Below, one piece after another: positions 17,329 through 27,872 of a stretch of 64,000 nucleotides of DNA. Position numbers and translations under genes: made by a program. This DNA is from Zooshikella harenae (GTDB lineage Bacteria > Pseudomonadota > Gammaproteobacteria > Pseudomonadales > Zooshikellaceae). Positions within the stretch are counted from its first letter, which is position 1; the number at the start of each line of letters is the position of its first letter. The stretch spans positions 1-64,000 of the forward strand of contig NZ_JAGSOY010000005.1 of assembly GCF_018837975.1 (NCBI RefSeq). The letters run 5' to 3'. The notes under the pieces are model-generated. The model saw only the letters and a list, made by a program, of their open reading frames with translations, had not been told where the DNA came from and did not search any database.

Positions 17329-18468
17329 ATGCAGCAAGATAATCAAAGAGAAAAACTGACCAAAGCAAAGCGTTGGGTTGTCAAAATTGGTAGTGCTTTA
17401 CTTACTGCGAATGGTAAAGGCTTAGCGACGGAAGCGATGCAGCAGTGGGTAGAGCAAATAGCTACTTTGCGTAGACAAGGCATCGAAGTGGTGCTGGTTT
17501 CATCGGGTTCTGTTGCCCAAGGAATGGTTAGGTTGGGCTGGGCATCTCGACCAAGAGCAATCCATGAGCTACAAGTTGCAGCGGCAGTAGGCCAGATGGG
17601 GCTGATTCAGGCATATGAGAGTTTTTTTCGGCAGCATAATATCTCTCCAGCTCAAGTACTCCTTACCCATGCTGATTTATCTAATCGACAGCGTTACTTA
17701 AATGCTCGAAGTGCTTTACGAACCATGTTGGAGTTAGGTGTTATTCCTATCATCAACGAAAATGATACGGTTGCCACAGATGAAATACGCTTTGGAGACA
17801 ACGACACTTTAGGTGCATTGGTAGCTAACCTGGTTGAGGCGGATCTTCTGGTTATTTTGACGGATCAACAAGGTTTGTATGATGCTGACCCTAGAATCCA
17901 TAAGACAGCCAAACTCGTAAGTACGGCACCTGCTTCCAGTAAAGCGCTAGATAAAATGGCTGCTGGTAGTGCTGGCACTTTAGGTCGTGGAGGAATGATG
18001 ACGAAAGTGCGTGCAGCCAGGTTGGCAGCACGGTCAGGGGCTCAAACTGTTATTGTTGGCGGCGCTCAACCTAGCGTCTTGACTAGAGTAGCGACTGGCG
18101 AGGAAATTGGCACATTGCTCACTCCTGAACAAGAACGATTAGCTGCTCGTAAGCAATGGCTGGCAGGACATCTTCAAACGCGAGGACGATTGGTTATTGA
18201 TGCTGGTGCTGTAAGAGTTTTGATGGAAGAAGGCAGAAGCTTATTACCAGTGGGGGTTTCTGTTATTGAAGGGCATTTTCAACGAGGGGAAATGGTGGCC
18301 TGTGTTGATATACAAGGCGAGCCTATAGCAAATGGCTTGGTGAACTACAGCGCTGATGAAGCAAAGCAGATTATCGGCAAGCCAAGTCATCAGATAGAGG
18401 GTGTTTTAGGTTATGTGGATGAACCAGAGTTGATTCATCGGGATAATCTTGTGCTGTTAAGAGATTGA
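17329..18468 (+). CDS. proB: Glutamate 5-kinase ProB
   Basis: It catalyses ATP-dependent phosphorylation of glutamate, the first and feedback-inhibited step of proline synthesis. The amino-acid kinase domain spans about residues 10-260, with [25 protein letters not shown] and the nucleotide segment [17 protein letters not shown]-terminal PUA domain spans about 285-375. At 379 residues it has the PUA-containing length. The start ATG 17329 fits the family N-terminus, but no clear Shine-Dalgarno precedes it. It is convergent with rpsT; proA is not adjacent. Confidence 0.95.
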   Translation: MQQDNQREKLTKAKRWVVKIGSALLTANGKGLATEAMQQWVEQIATLRRQGIEVVLVSSGSVAQGMVRLGWASRPRAIHELQVAAAVGQMGLIQAYESFFRQHNISPAQVLLTHADLSNRQRYLNARSALRTMLELGVIPIINENDTVATDEIRFGDNDTLGALVANLVEADLLVILTDQQGLYDADPRIHKTAKLVSTAPASSKALDKMAAGSAGTLGRGGMMTKVRAARLAARSGAQTVIVGGAQPSVLTRVATGEEIGTLLTPEQERLAARKQWLAGHLQTRGRLVIDAGAVRVLMEEGRSLLPVGVSVIEGHFQRGEMVACVDIQGEPIANGLVNYSADEAKQIIGKPSHQIEGVLGYVDEPELIHRDNLVLLRD

Positions 18469-18526
18469 TAGGGAGCGTTGAAAGTGAGACCTAGAAACGT
18501 CAAGGCATGTACAGGAAGCGTAGGCC

Positions 18527-18551
18527 AAAAAAAACCGGCGATAGCCGGCTT
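18527..18551 (-). terminator. Rho-independent terminator of rpsT
   Basis: Read on the minus strand, a short GCCGGC/GCCGG hairpin is followed by eight T (18534 to 18527). It lies 18 bp past the rpsT stop codon and may also slow transcription coming from proB. Confidence 0.75.
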
Positions 18552-18568
18552 TATCAGGCCATTTAGCC

Positions 18569-18838
18569 TTAAGCTTCAGCTAAAGCCTTGATCTTAGCAG
18601 ACAAGCGACTTTTATGACGCGCTGCTTTGTTTTTATGAATAATGCCTTTATCGGCCATTCGATCGATCACAGGCACTGCTGCAGTGAATGAAGCTTTAGC
18701 TTGTTCGATATCTTTGGCTTCAACCGCAGAAACAACTTTCTTGATTACTGTACGTACGTGAGAGCGCAGGCTGGCGTTATGCTTACGGCGCTTCTCATTC
18801 TGACGTGCACGTTTTTTGGCAGAGGGGGTATTTGCCAC
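18569..18838 (-). CDS. rpsT: 30S ribosomal protein S20
   Basis: A small-subunit primary binding protein of 16S rRNA. It begins [18 protein letters not shown] and is Lys/Arg/Ala-rich and helical throughout, with the conserved [18 protein letters not shown] segment. At 89 residues it is of usual length (E. coli S20 has 87). The ATG is preceded by AAGGAGC on the minus strand, a strong ribosome site. It is monocistronic and divergent from murJ across 360 bp, a typical gammaproteobacterial order. Confidence 0.97.
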   Translation of the reverse strand: MANTPSAKKRARQNEKRRKHNASLRSHVRTVIKKVVSAVEAKDIEQAKASFTAAVPVIDRMADKGIIHKNKAARHKSRLSAKIKALAEA

Positions 18839-19198
18839 CGTCTTGCTCCTTGAATGCTATCACCATACAAAATTAGACGCGCAACTATGCCCATTTGGCC
18901 TGTCATTGTCAATATTTGTCCAGTAAAACACGTGCTTTTATCACGTAGCTTAAGGTAGGGAACGTTGCAATTTTACTAAGCAGGATAGGCAGGTGGGTAG
19001 GTTAATGCAAATGGCTAGCGTAAAGTTAAACATTTTATGTGCTTATTATCGTGACAGATTGCGGTGTTAGATCTGGACAAAAGTAAAAGAAAAGTGGGTA
19101 TATCACTTTAGTTGTGTAAGAAAAAGTTATAATAAGTCCCTTTTTTAGCTTATACCCTTCGCTGTGGGTATAGATATTACCTGTTTGGATACCATGTA
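18839..19198. other. Divergent intergenic region between rpsT and murJ
   Basis: No gene seen. It should contain the rpsT promoter (left) and the murJ promoter (right). Near murJ lies the TATACCC palindrome listed separately. Confidence 0.5.
19151..19172 (+). repeat. TATACCC-N8-GGGTATA palindrome, copy A
   Basis: Perfect 7-bp arms with an 8-bp spacer TTCGCTGT, 27 bp upstream of murJ. Related intergenic copies occur at 45866-45887 and, inverted, at 63963-63984. Confidence 0.55.
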
Positions 19199-20779
19199 AT
19201 GAGTGAAACTGAACCTTCACGTCAGGAAAAACCGGCTAAACCTTCTAAATCATTTGGCCTGCTTCGTTCCAGTGCCATTGTTGGTGTGATGACCCTTTTG
19301 TCCAGAGTTTTGGGGTTGGCACGAGATAATGTTGTTGCCAACTATTTTGGTTCTACGGCAGCAGCAGATGCTTTTTTTGTGGCTTTCAAAATCCCTAATT
19401 TTTTTCGACGTTTATTTGCAGAGGGTGCTTTTTCACAAGCCTTTGTCCCTGTTCTGACTGAATATCACACAAAACGCTCATTTAGCGAGGTTCAGGAATT
19501 AGTCAAACGAACCATGGGAACGCTTGGGGTGAGCTTGCTACTCATTACCAGCGTTGGCGTTTTGGCAGCCCCTTTGATTATTACCATTTTTGCCCCTGGC
19601 TTTCGGCAAATGCCAGAGAAGCTTGCGCTGACAGCTGATATGTTGCAAATAACATTTCCGTATTTGATGTTGATTTCGCTGACTGCATTATGTGGAAGTG
19701 TGCTAAACAGCTTCAACCGTTTTGCCATTCCTGCCTTTACGCCTGTGTTACTTAATGTTGCATTGATTTTATCTACCTTACTTTTGACGCCGTGGTTTGA
19801 TCAGCCTGTTATGGCTCTAGCCTATGGTGTTATGTTGGCGGGAATTGCTCAACTGTGCTTTCAGTTACCCTTTCTTATTCGGCTAAAGCTGTTTTCTTGG
19901 CCGCTTTGGGGTTGGCATCATGAGGGTGTTCAGCGGATTATGAAATTGATGGTTCCTGCATTATTTGGCGCATCGGTTTATCAGTTAAGTGTGTTGTTTG
20001 ATACGGTGTTAGCTTCATTGTTGGAGAGTGGTAGTATTTCCTGGTTGTATTACTCCGAGCGATTGACTCAGCTTCCCCAAGGTATTTTTGGTATTGCCAT
20101 TGCTACAGTTATTTTGCCTAGCTTATCCCGCAAACACGCTGAGCAATCATCAGAAAGTTTTTCCCGAACCATAGATTGGGCTTTAAAGTTGGTGTGCCTT
20201 GTCGGTATTCCTTCAGCCTTGGCTTTATTTATTTTGGCAGAACCACTCATCGCTACCTTATTTCACTATGGAGCGATGCAAGACAGTGATGTCTTTAATG
20301 CCGCTAAAAGTCTACGTGCTTATACGCTGGGTTTGGTTGCTTTTATGCTGATTAAAGTTTTAGCTACAGGGTACTTTGCAAGGCATGACACCAAAACCCC
20401 TGTTCGTATAGCGATTAAAGCGATGTTTGTCAGTATGATCTTAAATGTCATTTTGGTCATTCCGCTTAAGCATGCAGGATTAGCGCTTGCAACCTCACTA
20501 TCCTCTTTATTAAATGCAGGTATGCTGTATTGGGGGTTACATCGTATTGGCGTATTTAAATTACAACCAGGCTGGCGGTTGTTGAGCTTGCGTATGCTGT
20601 TGGCCAACAGTCTGATGATATTGGTGGTTTACGAGCTAATGGCAGATGTATCTCTTTGGTTAAGCTGGGGGTGGATGGATCGTGCTTTACAGGTTGCTTT
20701 GTTGGTATCGGTAGGTGTAGTGACATATGTTGCTGCTTTATTTATTAGCGGGTTTAGGCCTCGGCATTTAGCTCACTAA
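19199..20779 (+). CDS. murJ: Lipid II flippase MurJ
   Basis: An inner-membrane MOP-superfamily protein that moves lipid II across the membrane for peptidoglycan synthesis. It has about 14 hydrophobic segments over 526 residues. Family signatures include LLSRVLGLARDNVVANYFG near residue 37, AADAFFVAFKIPNFFRRLFAEGAFSQAF, and YYSERLTQLPQGIFGIAIATVILP in the middle. The ATG at 19199 (MSETEPSR) gives a short cytoplasmic N-terminus before the first helix. It heads the group murJ-ribF-ileS-lspA-fkpB-ispH, an order conserved in Pseudomonas-like genomes. Confidence 0.95.
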   Translation: MSETEPSRQEKPAKPSKSFGLLRSSAIVGVMTLLSRVLGLARDNVVANYFGSTAAADAFFVAFKIPNFFRRLFAEGAFSQAFVPVLTEYHTKRSFSEVQELVKRTMGTLGVSLLLITSVGVLAAPLIITIFAPGFRQMPEKLALTADMLQITFPYLMLISLTALCGSVLNSFNRFAIPAFTPVLLNVALILSTLLLTPWFDQPVMALAYGVMLAGIAQLCFQLPFLIRLKLFSWPLWGWHHEGVQRIMKLMVPALFGASVYQLSVLFDTVLASLLESGSISWLYYSERLTQLPQGIFGIAIATVILPSLSRKHAEQSSESFSRTIDWALKLVCLVGIPSALALFILAEPLIATLFHYGAMQDSDVFNAAKSLRAYTLGLVAFMLIKVLATGYFARHDTKTPVRIAIKAMFVSMILNVILVIPLKHAGLALATSLSSLLNAGMLYWGLHRIGVFKLQPGWRLLSLRMLLANSLMILVVYELMADVSLWLSWGWMDRALQVALLVSVGVVTYVAALFISGFRPRHLAH

Positions 20780-20885
20780 AATGCAGCTGAATAAAATTCT
20801 AAGAGTCTAGCATCGTAATTCCCGGTGTTCAGCACAGAGGCCCTGCTATATAATGGCTGGCCCTGGAGTGTAAGTGGGTAAGGCA

Positions 20886-21809
20886 ATGGAACTCATCCGT
20901 GGTTTACATAACCTCAAACAGCAGTATGGCAGTGTTGTCACCATTGGTAACTTTGATGGTGTGCATCAAGGGCATCAGGCTATCTTAAGCCAGTTAAAAG
21001 AACAGGCAGAATTGCTTGGGTTACCCTCTGTTGTGGTGTTATTTGAGCCACAGCCCAGAGAGTTTTTTGATGGTGAAAATGCACCTGCTCGGCTGTGCTC
21101 GCTAACAGAAAAGCTTGATCTCTTAAAGCGATACAATGTCGATAAAGTACTGTGCTTGCACTTTAATCGTCAGCTCCGTGCTTTTACTGCAGATGAGTTT
21201 ATTCAGCGCATTTTATTGAATGGGTTGGCAGTGAAGTACCTTGTTGTAGGTGATGATTTTCGTTTTGGCTGTGATCGAAGAGGGGATTTTCAGCTGCTGA
21301 ATGAGTATGGTGAACAGCATGGTGTTAGCGTGACAAATACGCGTAGTGTGCTATTTCAGAACAAACGAATCAGCAGTACTTGGGTTAGACATGCATTACA
21401 GGAAGCGGATTTCGAGCTTGCCACACAGCTTTTAGGACGACCTTATGCGATTCAAGGTCGTGTTATTCGTGGCCAGCAACTGGGACGAACACTGGGTGTG
21501 CCTACCGCTAATATCGCACTGAAGCGCTGTCAATTGCCACTTCAAGGCGTGTATGCTGTTAAGGTCCATGGGCATGGTTTGCAACCCTTAAATGGAGTAG
21601 CAAATATTGGTTGGCGACCGACAGTTGTCAGTAAACAGCCCATGCTAGAAACACATTTATTAGATTTTTCTGGTGACTTGTATCGTAAGCGGCTTGCGGT
21701 AGAATTTGTCAGCAAACTGAGAGATGAACAAAAGTTCTCATCTATCAATGCCTTACGCGAGGCAATCGAAAAGGACATTGTGATGGCCAAACAATTGTTC
21801 CACCGATGA
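20886..21809 (+). CDS. ribF: Bifunctional riboflavin kinase/FAD synthetase
   Basis: It converts riboflavin to FMN and then FAD. The N-terminal FAD synthetase (nucleotidyltransferase) domain shows TIGNFDGVHQGHQAI with the GxHxGH-type motif and GDDFRFGCDRRGD. The C-terminal flavokinase domain begins with GRVIRGQQLGRTLGVPTANI and contains GVANIGWRPT. At 307 residues it is normal. ATG 20886 gives the common start MELIRGLHNLK. An in-frame GTG at 20874 has GGAG five bases upstream and may be the real start, adding MGKA. It sits between murJ and ileS as in other gammaproteobacteria. Confidence 0.94.
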   Translation: MELIRGLHNLKQQYGSVVTIGNFDGVHQGHQAILSQLKEQAELLGLPSVVVLFEPQPREFFDGENAPARLCSLTEKLDLLKRYNVDKVLCLHFNRQLRAFTADEFIQRILLNGLAVKYLVVGDDFRFGCDRRGDFQLLNEYGEQHGVSVTNTRSVLFQNKRISSTWVRHALQEADFELATQLLGRPYAIQGRVIRGQQLGRTLGVPTANIALKRCQLPLQGVYAVKVHGHGLQPLNGVANIGWRPTVVSKQPMLETHLLDFSGDLYRKRLAVEFVSKLRDEQKFSSINALREAIEKDIVMAKQLFHR

Positions 21810-21854
21810 TCATCAATAGGTAAAAGCAAACTTGAGTACTTGGTATAAACAATC

Positions 21855-24677
21855 ATGACTGACTATAAATCGACGCTGAACCTACCTAAAACGAGCTTCC
21901 CTATGAAGGCGAATCTGGCGCAACGTGAGCCTCAGATGCTTAAGCGCTGGTACCAAGAAGGGTTGTATCAAAAAATTCGTGAGGTCAGCAAAGGTCGGGA
22001 TAAATTTATTTTGCATGATGGCCCTCCGTATGCCAATGGTGATATTCACATTGGTCACTCAGTCAACAAGATACTCAAAGATATTATTATTAAGTCAAAA
22101 ACCCTATCTGGTTATGATGCTCCTTATATACCCGGTTGGGACTGTCATGGTTTACCCATTGAGCATAAGGTAGAAGGTAAAGTGGGTCGTGCTGGTACTA
22201 AGATCGACCACAAAGCATTCCGCCAAAAGTGTCGTGAATATGCTATGAAACAGGTGGAGGGGCAGCGCAAAGATTTTAAACGTCTTGGTGTGCTTGGTGA
22301 CTGGGATAATCCCTATTTAACAATGGATTACACCTTTGAAGCGAATATTATTCGTGCACTAGGACGTGTTGTTAAAAATGGTCACTTACATAAAGGTGAG
22401 AAGCCTGTTTATTGGAGTGTAGTGGGTGGTTCTGCGCTGGCTGAAGCGGAGGTTGAGTATCAGGATAAAACATCTTTTTCAATTGATGTTCGCTTTGCTC
22501 CTGAAAATGTAGAAGCATTTTTAGCCGCTTTTGACCTTAAACAGGCACCAAAAGGTAATATGTCTGTCGTCATTTGGACAACGACTCCATGGACACTCCC
22601 TTCAAACCAAGGTATTTCACTCAACCCTGAACTAACTTATGCATTGGTGCAAGCAGACTTTGGCATGGGTCAGGAAGTGATCATGCTGGCTGAGCCAATG
22701 GTTGAATCAGTGATGACTCGTTATGAAGTCAGTGATTACCAGGTAATTGGTACTGCAGAAGGGAATGCTCTGGATAAGCTACGCATTAAGCATCCTTTTT
22801 ATGATCGTGTTTCTATGCTGATGATGGCTGATCATGTCACCACTGATAGTGGTACAGGTTCAGTCCACACCGCGCCAGATCATGGCCCTGATGACTTTGT
22901 AGTTGGTCAGCGTTATGGCTTGGGTACACTTAAACTGGTGGATGACCATGGTGTATTTAGTGATAAGGCTGAGCAGTTTGCAGGTGAGCATGTTTATAAA
23001 GTGGATGAAAAAATTGTTGCTGAACTTGAGACTTGTGGAGCATTACTGCGTCAAAGTAAGTTACAGCACAGTTATCCACATTGCTGGCGGACTAAAACAC
23101 CATTGATTTATCGTACGACACCTCAGTGGTTTATCAGTATGCATAAAAATGGTTTGTTAGATAAGGCCAAAGCTGCGGTAAAACAGGTGAAATGGACACC
23201 TGCCTGGGGACAAAGTCGAATGGAAGTGATGCTGGAAAGCAGTCCTGACTGGTGTATTTCACGGCAGCGGACCTGGGGCGTACCGATTACTTTGTTCGTT
23301 CATAAAGAAACGCAGGAATTGCATCCCAATACAGAAGCATTAATTGAGCAAGTTGCCCTTAAAGTTGAACAGCAGGGTATGGATGCCTGGTTTGATCTGG
23401 ATTCCAAAGAATTGTTAGGCGATGAAGCAGGCCAATACACCAAAGTGACCGATACGTTGGATGTTTGGTTTGATTCTGGTGTTACGCATGCTGCTGTTTT
23501 AGAGCACAGAGATGAACTACGTTTTCCTGCTGATCTTTATCTAGAAGGGTCTGATCAACATCGTGGTTGGTTTCAATCATCACTGAAAACGGCTATTGCT
23601 ACCCGAAATGAGCCACCTTACCGTGCAGTATTAACCCATGGTTTTACCGTTGATGCGCATGGTCGCAAGATGTCCAAGTCATTGGGTAATGTGGTTGCAC
23701 CTCAACAGGTGATGAATACGTTAGGTGCCGATATTCTGCGATTATGGGTGGCAGCTACTGATTACAGTGGTGAAATGACGGTTTCTGATGAAATCTTAAA
23801 GCGTACAGCCGATGCCTATCGTCGTATTCGTAATACGGCACGCTTTTTACTTTCTAACCTAAATGGTTTTGATCCGGCTAAAGATTTACTACCCGTTGAT
23901 GAGTTGTTGGCGCTAGACCGCTGGGCCGTTGATCGTGCCTGGCAGCTTCAGCAAGAAGTGAAAGCGGCCTATGATAACTATCAGTTTATTGCGGTTTATC
24001 AGGCGATTCACCATTTCTGTAGCCTGGATTTAGGTAGCTTTTATCTGGATGTGATTAAAGATCGCCAATACACCACACAAGATGACAGTCTGCCCCGGCG
24101 CAGTTGCCAAACGGCGATGTATCATATTGCAGAAGCCTTTGTACGATGGGTTGCTCCAATCCTCAGCTTTACTGCCGAGGAAATCTGGGAAGCTTTGCCA
24201 GGAGAACATGCTGATTCAGTATTGCTTTCAACTTGGTACGAAGGGCTTCAACCTCTTCCAAAAAGTAGTGCAATGGGGGCGGCCTTTTGGCGCACGATCC
24301 AAAATGTGAAACAAGTTGTTAATAAAGCACTGGAAAATGCTCGGGTAGAAGGCAAAATTGGCGGTAGTTTAGCGGCTGAGGTTGAGCTGTATTGTTCGCC
24401 CGATCTTAAGGCTGAGTTGAGTAAACTGGGTGATGAGCTTCGTTTTGCACTGATTACTTCTGCTGCGACACTGTTGGATATCGGTCATGCACCTGCCGAT
24501 GCTGTTGCCACTGAGTTTGATGGCTTGTCTGTTAATGTTAAACCCTCAGCTCATAATAAGTGTGTGCGTTGCTGGCATCAGCGAGAAGATGTGGGTCAGC
24601 ATCATGAACATCCTGAGCTTTGTGGTCGATGTGTAGACAACGTCACAGGTAGTGGTGAACATCGCCAGTATTGTTGA
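21855..24677 (+). CDS. ileS: Isoleucyl-tRNA synthetase
   Basis: A class I synthetase that charges tRNA-Ile and edits valine. It carries [12 protein letters not shown] (HIGH motif), the editing domain with [12 protein letters not shown] and [12 protein letters not shown], the [13 protein letters not shown] segment, and KMSKS in [13 protein letters not shown]-terminal zinc module has two CxxC pairs (CVRCW, CGRC) and ends RQYC. At 940 residues it is the bacterial short form sensitive to mupirocin-type inhibitors (family knowledge). The upstream ribF is 45 bp away. A strong terminator follows the gene. Confidence 0.97.
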   Translation: MTDYKSTLNLPKTSFPMKANLAQREPQMLKRWYQEGLYQKIREVSKGRDKFILHDGPPYANGDIHIGHSVNKILKDIIIKSKTLSGYDAPYIPGWDCHGLPIEHKVEGKVGRAGTKIDHKAFRQKCREYAMKQVEGQRKDFKRLGVLGDWDNPYLTMDYTFEANIIRALGRVVKNGHLHKGEKPVYWSVVGGSALAEAEVEYQDKTSFSIDVRFAPENVEAFLAAFDLKQAPKGNMSVVIWTTTPWTLPSNQGISLNPELTYALVQADFGMGQEVIMLAEPMVESVMTRYEVSDYQVIGTAEGNALDKLRIKHPFYDRVSMLMMADHVTTDSGTGSVHTAPDHGPDDFVVGQRYGLGTLKLVDDHGVFSDKAEQFAGEHVYKVDEKIVAELETCGALLRQSKLQHSYPHCWRTKTPLIYRTTPQWFISMHKNGLLDKAKAAVKQVKWTPAWGQSRMEVMLESSPDWCISRQRTWGVPITLFVHKETQELHPNTEALIEQVALKVEQQGMDAWFDLDSKELLGDEAGQYTKVTDTLDVWFDSGVTHAAVLEHRDELRFPADLYLEGSDQHRGWFQSSLKTAIATRNEPPYRAVLTHGFTVDAHGRKMSKSLGNVVAPQQVMNTLGADILRLWVAATDYSGEMTVSDEILKRTADAYRRIRNTARFLLSNLNGFDPAKDLLPVDELLALDRWAVDRAWQLQQEVKAAYDNYQFIAVYQAIHHFCSLDLGSFYLDVIKDRQYTTQDDSLPRRSCQTAMYHIAEAFVRWVAPILSFTAEEIWEALPGEHADSVLLSTWYEGLQPLPKSSAMGAAFWRTIQNVKQVVNKALENARVEGKIGGSLAAEVELYCSPDLKAELSKLGDELRFALITSAATLLDIGHAPADAVATEFDGLSVNVKPSAHNKCVRCWHQREDVGQHHEHPELCGRCVDNVTGSGEHRQYC

Positions 24678-24726
24678 TCTCAGCATTGAGACGTGGTTTT
24701 TTGTATAAGTTGTTTCAGCATAAAAT

Positions 24727-24758
24727 GGGGCTTTCTCCTGAGGGAGAGCCCCTTTTTT
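24727..24758 (+). terminator. Strong rho-independent terminator between ileS and lspA
   Basis: GGGGCTTTCTCC, loop TGA, GGGAGAGCCCC, then six T. It falls inside what is usually a continuous ileS-lspA transcript, so lspA-fkpB-ispH may depend on read-through or on a promoter inside ileS. Confidence 0.9.
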
Positions 24759-24784
24759 ACTTAAGCACTATTGGGACTTAGCGA

Positions 24785-25294
24785 ATGGAGCAAGCATTGA
24801 ATCCAGATAAAGCAGAACAAGCAGAAAAAGGTATGCTGCACTGGTTGTGGTTATCCGTATTGGTCATTATTTTGGACCAAGCGTCAAAAGTGTTTGTACA
24901 GAGTCAGCTTGAAATGCATGAGTTTATTCCTGTGTTACCCGTTTTTGGGTTTACCTTGGCCTATAACACAGGGGCTGCGTTTAGTTTTTTGAGCGAGGCT
25001 TCAGGCTGGCAACGCTGGTTTTTTAGCTTGATAGCTTGTGGGGTGAGTGCATTATTAATTTTTTGGCTAAAACAGCTACCCAAAAATGATCGTTGGCAGG
25101 CTGCAGCTTTTGCTCTGTTACTCGGAGGTGCACTGGGTAATCTTTATGATCGTCTAGTACTTGGTCACGTAGTAGACTTTCTCCTGGTGCATTGGGAAAA
25201 CCATATGTTTCCTGCGTTTAATATTGCGGATAGTGCCATTACTATTGGTGCATTTATGTTGATTATTGATTTATTACGTAAACCCTCTCGCTAA
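24785..25294 (+). CDS. lspA: Lipoprotein signal peptidase (signal peptidase II)
   Basis: An inner-membrane aspartyl protease that removes signal peptides from diacylated prolipoproteins such as the TolC-like protein in this window. It has four membrane segments, a conserved ILDQASK near the first, NTGAAFSF, and the catalytic aspartates in NLYDRLVLGHVVDF and FNIADSAITIG. It is 169 residues long, as usual. The start ATG 24785 has GGGA about seven bases upstream. It is followed by fkpB after 17 bp. Confidence 0.95.
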   Translation: MEQALNPDKAEQAEKGMLHWLWLSVLVIILDQASKVFVQSQLEMHEFIPVLPVFGFTLAYNTGAAFSFLSEASGWQRWFFSLIACGVSALLIFWLKQLPKNDRWQAAAFALLLGGALGNLYDRLVLGHVVDFLLVHWENHMFPAFNIADSAITIGAFMLIIDLLRKPSR

Positions 25295-25311
25295 CTTAAG
25301 GAAATGTGTAG

Positions 25312-25815
25312 ATGCCAACGTCGAGTCGTGAAATGAGTGAAGAGGTTACGGCTAAAGATAGTATCGTAAATCGGATCAGTGCTCAGAGTATTGTTGAACT
25401 TCACTTTGCCCTTAAGCTGGATGATGGCTCGGTAGTGGATTCCACATTTGAAAAGCAGCCAGCGAAGTTTACGATGGGAGATGGTAGCTTACTGCCTGGT
25501 TTTGAGCAGGTATTAATAGGATTACCTGAGGGTGTCAGACAAGCGTTTTTGATAAAACCTGAGCAAGGTTTTGGCATGCCTAATCCTAATAATGTCCAAA
25601 AAGTAAAGCGCGAGCAGTTTGCACAAGACATAGAGTTAACTGAGGGCTTTATGGTGTCATTTGCTGATGCTAACAAAGCAGAATTACCTGGAATAATTAA
25701 GTCGTTTGATGAACAGTGGGTATGGGTTGATTTTAATCATCCGCTAGCAGGTAAAACGCTTACTTTCGATGTGCAGATTATTTCTGTGCGCCAACCAGAT
25801 CAGATGAGTGACTAG
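25312..25815 (+). CDS. fkpB: FKBP-type peptidyl-prolyl isomerase FkpB (SlpA)
   Basis: A cytosolic prolyl isomerase and chaperone of the SlyD/SlpA group. The FKBP half-sites [11 protein letters not shown] and [19 protein letters not shown] flank an insert-in-flap domain with [14 protein letters not shown]. The FKBP core closes with [17 protein letters not shown]. It lacks the His-rich metal tail of SlyD, which separates it from that paralogue. It is 167 residues long. An alternative ATG at 25354 would remove the unstructured N-terminus and is not preferred. It lies between lspA and ispH, 2 bp before the latter, as in E. coli and Pseudomonas. Confidence 0.93.
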   Translation: MPTSSREMSEEVTAKDSIVNRISAQSIVELHFALKLDDGSVVDSTFEKQPAKFTMGDGSLLPGFEQVLIGLPEGVRQAFLIKPEQGFGMPNPNNVQKVKREQFAQDIELTEGFMVSFADANKAELPGIIKSFDEQWVWVDFNHPLAGKTLTFDVQIISVRQPDQMSD

Positions 25816-25817
25816 CG

Positions 25818-26777
25818 ATGACTTTTTCAGTGAAATTAGCAAATCCTCGTGGTTTTTGTGCAGGCGTTGATCGGGCTATTGCTATAGTCAACAGAGCCTT
25901 AGAACTGTTTGAGCCACCTATCTACGTGCGTCATGAAGTTGTTCATAACAAATTTGTAGTGGATGATTTGCGGGCACGAGGTGCAGTATTTGTTGATGAA
26001 CTGGATGAAGTACCTAATGGTATGATTGTTATCTTTAGTGCTCATGGAGTGTCAAAAGCTGTTCAGCAACAGGCAAAAGAAAGAGGATTAAAAGTTTTTG
26101 ACGCAACCTGCCCACTAGTCACCAAAGTTCATATGGAAGTGGTTCGTTATAGCCAGGATGCTTACGAATGCATTTTGATTGGTCATAATGGACATCCTGA
26201 AGTTGAGGGGACAATGGGTCAGTTTGACCACAGTTTCGGTGGTCGTATTTACTTAGTTGAAAATGAAAGAGATGTTAAGAAATTACAAATCGATGACCCC
26301 GAAAAGCTCGCGTATGTAACTCAAACCACGCTTTCAATGGATGATACGGCAAAAGTCATTGATGCATTACGAGAGAGGTTTCCATTAATTAAAGGTCCCC
26401 GTAAAGATGATATTTGTTATGCCACGCAAAACCGCCAAGATGCAGTTAAAACACTCGCGAGTGACTGCGATTTAGTGCTAGTGGTAGGTTCACCCAATAG
26501 CTCTAACTCTAATCGGTTGAGAGAGCTGGCTGAACGTATGGGCGCTCAAGCGTATCTTATCGATACGGCTGATGAAATTAGTGAACATTGGTTGAAAGAT
26601 AAGTCAACAGTGGGTATTACGGCAGGCGCATCTGCACCTGAAGTGCTTGTAAAAAATGTTATTGAACGGTTGCAGGCACTTGGTGCAAAAGGAAATCCCA
26701 ATGAGCTACAAGGCAGAGAGGAAAATGTTGTATTTTCAATGCCTAGAGAGCTTAGAGTAAAAATGGTTGACGATTAA
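25818..26777 (+). CDS. ispH: 4-hydroxy-3-methylbut-2-enyl diphosphate reductase IspH
   Basis: The last enzyme of the MEP pathway, an iron-sulfur protein that makes isopentenyl and dimethylallyl diphosphate. Those products feed IspB, also encoded in this window. The three cluster cysteines are visible in [23 protein letters not shown] and [10 protein letters not shown]. The active-site segments [22 protein letters not shown] and TAGASAPE are intact. It is 319 residues, full length. It closes the lspA-fkpB-ispH group and is followed by a long palindromic terminator. Confidence 0.97.
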   Translation: MTFSVKLANPRGFCAGVDRAIAIVNRALELFEPPIYVRHEVVHNKFVVDDLRARGAVFVDELDEVPNGMIVIFSAHGVSKAVQQQAKERGLKVFDATCPLVTKVHMEVVRYSQDAYECILIGHNGHPEVEGTMGQFDHSFGGRIYLVENERDVKKLQIDDPEKLAYVTQTTLSMDDTAKVIDALRERFPLIKGPRKDDICYATQNRQDAVKTLASDCDLVLVVGSPNSSNSNRLRELAERMGAQAYLIDTADEISEHWLKDKSTVGITAGASAPEVLVKNVIERLQALGAKGNPNELQGREENVVFSMPRELRVKMVDD

Positions 26778-26794
26778 TTATTTTCCATTGTTAA

Positions 26795-26824
26795 GACCCT
26801 GTAAATATTTACAGGGTCTATTTA
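26795..26824 (+). terminator. Terminator after ispH
   Basis: A perfect palindrome AGACCCTGTAAAT/ATTTACAGGGTCT (26795-26820) followed by ATTT, 17 bp past the ispH stop codon. It probably works on both strands. Confidence 0.8.
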
Positions 26825-27341
26825 CCTTGCCCTTCAGTTCTAGTTCTTTACCGATCATTTTTTTGTCCCGCCATAATAAGAGTGAAAGCCATAGCTTTTG
26901 CTCAATGATCTCAAGAAAATAACTTATTTACTGTTAGTTAAGTTTTATCGGTTTGTAATTGTTGTTTTACTTCACACAAATACTATTTTTTGTGTTTATA
27001 TTAAATAAAAAAATAGTTCTCTTTAAACACTATTAAATAGGTTGGCCATTGATGATAAAAAAATTACCGTTTGTCTTTAAGGGGGATTTATTTAAGTGAC
27101 ACCGTTTGGTATTTTTTTTGCCCCGCTTATCGCTAGTTTTTCTGGTAACTCTATGATTTTAAATTGAATTTTAAATATTCTTTTTGGCTATTAAATGTTT
27201 GTTATATATATTCTATTTCCTTTTTTGTTAATTCAATCCTCTAAAATTGATTGATTATCGGTCGATAGCCTTTCTATTACATATTTCCTGCTTCAATCTA
27301 TACTGTGTGAATAATGATGTTCTGCAAAGAAGTAAGAATAT
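26825..27341. other. AT-rich regulatory interval upstream of minor-pilin operon A
   Basis: About 515 bp without a supportable gene. It is strikingly AT-rich compared with the core genes to its left and should contain the promoter of the minor-pilin operon. I could not identify a confident sigma-70 or sigma-54 site. Confidence 0.5.
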
Positions 27342-27830
27342 ATGTTCAAAAAAAATAATGGATTTACGCTGATTGAGTTGATGGTAACTATCGTAGTACT
27401 GGGAATTATCCTTGCTATTGCTGTCCCTTCTTTTGATTCTATGATTAAAAACTACCGATTACAGAGTGTTACTAATCAACTTATAGATAGCTTTAATTTA
27501 GCGAGAAATACTGCGCTTAGTCGAAATCAGGTAATAACAATTGAAGCTTCAGGGACTACAGAAAAAAAAGAATGGAATGGTGGCTGGGTTGTTAAAGTAG
27601 GAGCAGAAGAAATACGTGTTTTTGAAGGAGTGTCTGGTGTAGTTACTATAAATGCAACTAATACTGGTGCTGGTACCAATATTAAGGAAATAGCATTTTC
27701 TGGAAATGGCAGGCTAAGTGCACCTAATACGGGTGCTGAATTTACAGTAACAGATGATCGTTCAGGTGTAAAAAAACGTGTTGTGAATGTTAATTTATCT
27801 GGGCAAACCAGAATTACATTGAAAGATTGA
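27342..27830 (+). CDS. GspH/FimT-family minor pseudopilin, operon A
   Basis: A minor type IV pilin. The short basic leader MFKKNNG is followed by FTLIELMVTIVVLGIILAIA, giving prepilin peptidase cleavage after Gly7, Phe at +1 and Glu at +5. The rest is a GspH/FimT-like beta domain ending LSGQTRITLKD. At 162 residues it fits FimT/FimU. It is the first of five genes (fimT-like, pilV, pilW, pilX, pilY1) in the order known from Pseudomonas next to ispH. I cannot tell whether it corresponds to FimT or FimU. Confidence 0.88.
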   Translation: MFKKNNGFTLIELMVTIVVLGIILAIAVPSFDSMIKNYRLQSVTNQLIDSFNLARNTALSRNQVITIEASGTTEKKEWNGGWVVKVGAEEIRVFEGVSGVVTINATNTGAGTNIKEIAFSGNGRLSAPNTGAEFTVTDDRSGVKKRVVNVNLSGQTRITLKD

Positions 27831-27872
27831 GGATGCAAGCTGAAAGACTTACCGAATTTTGGGATAGGTAAA

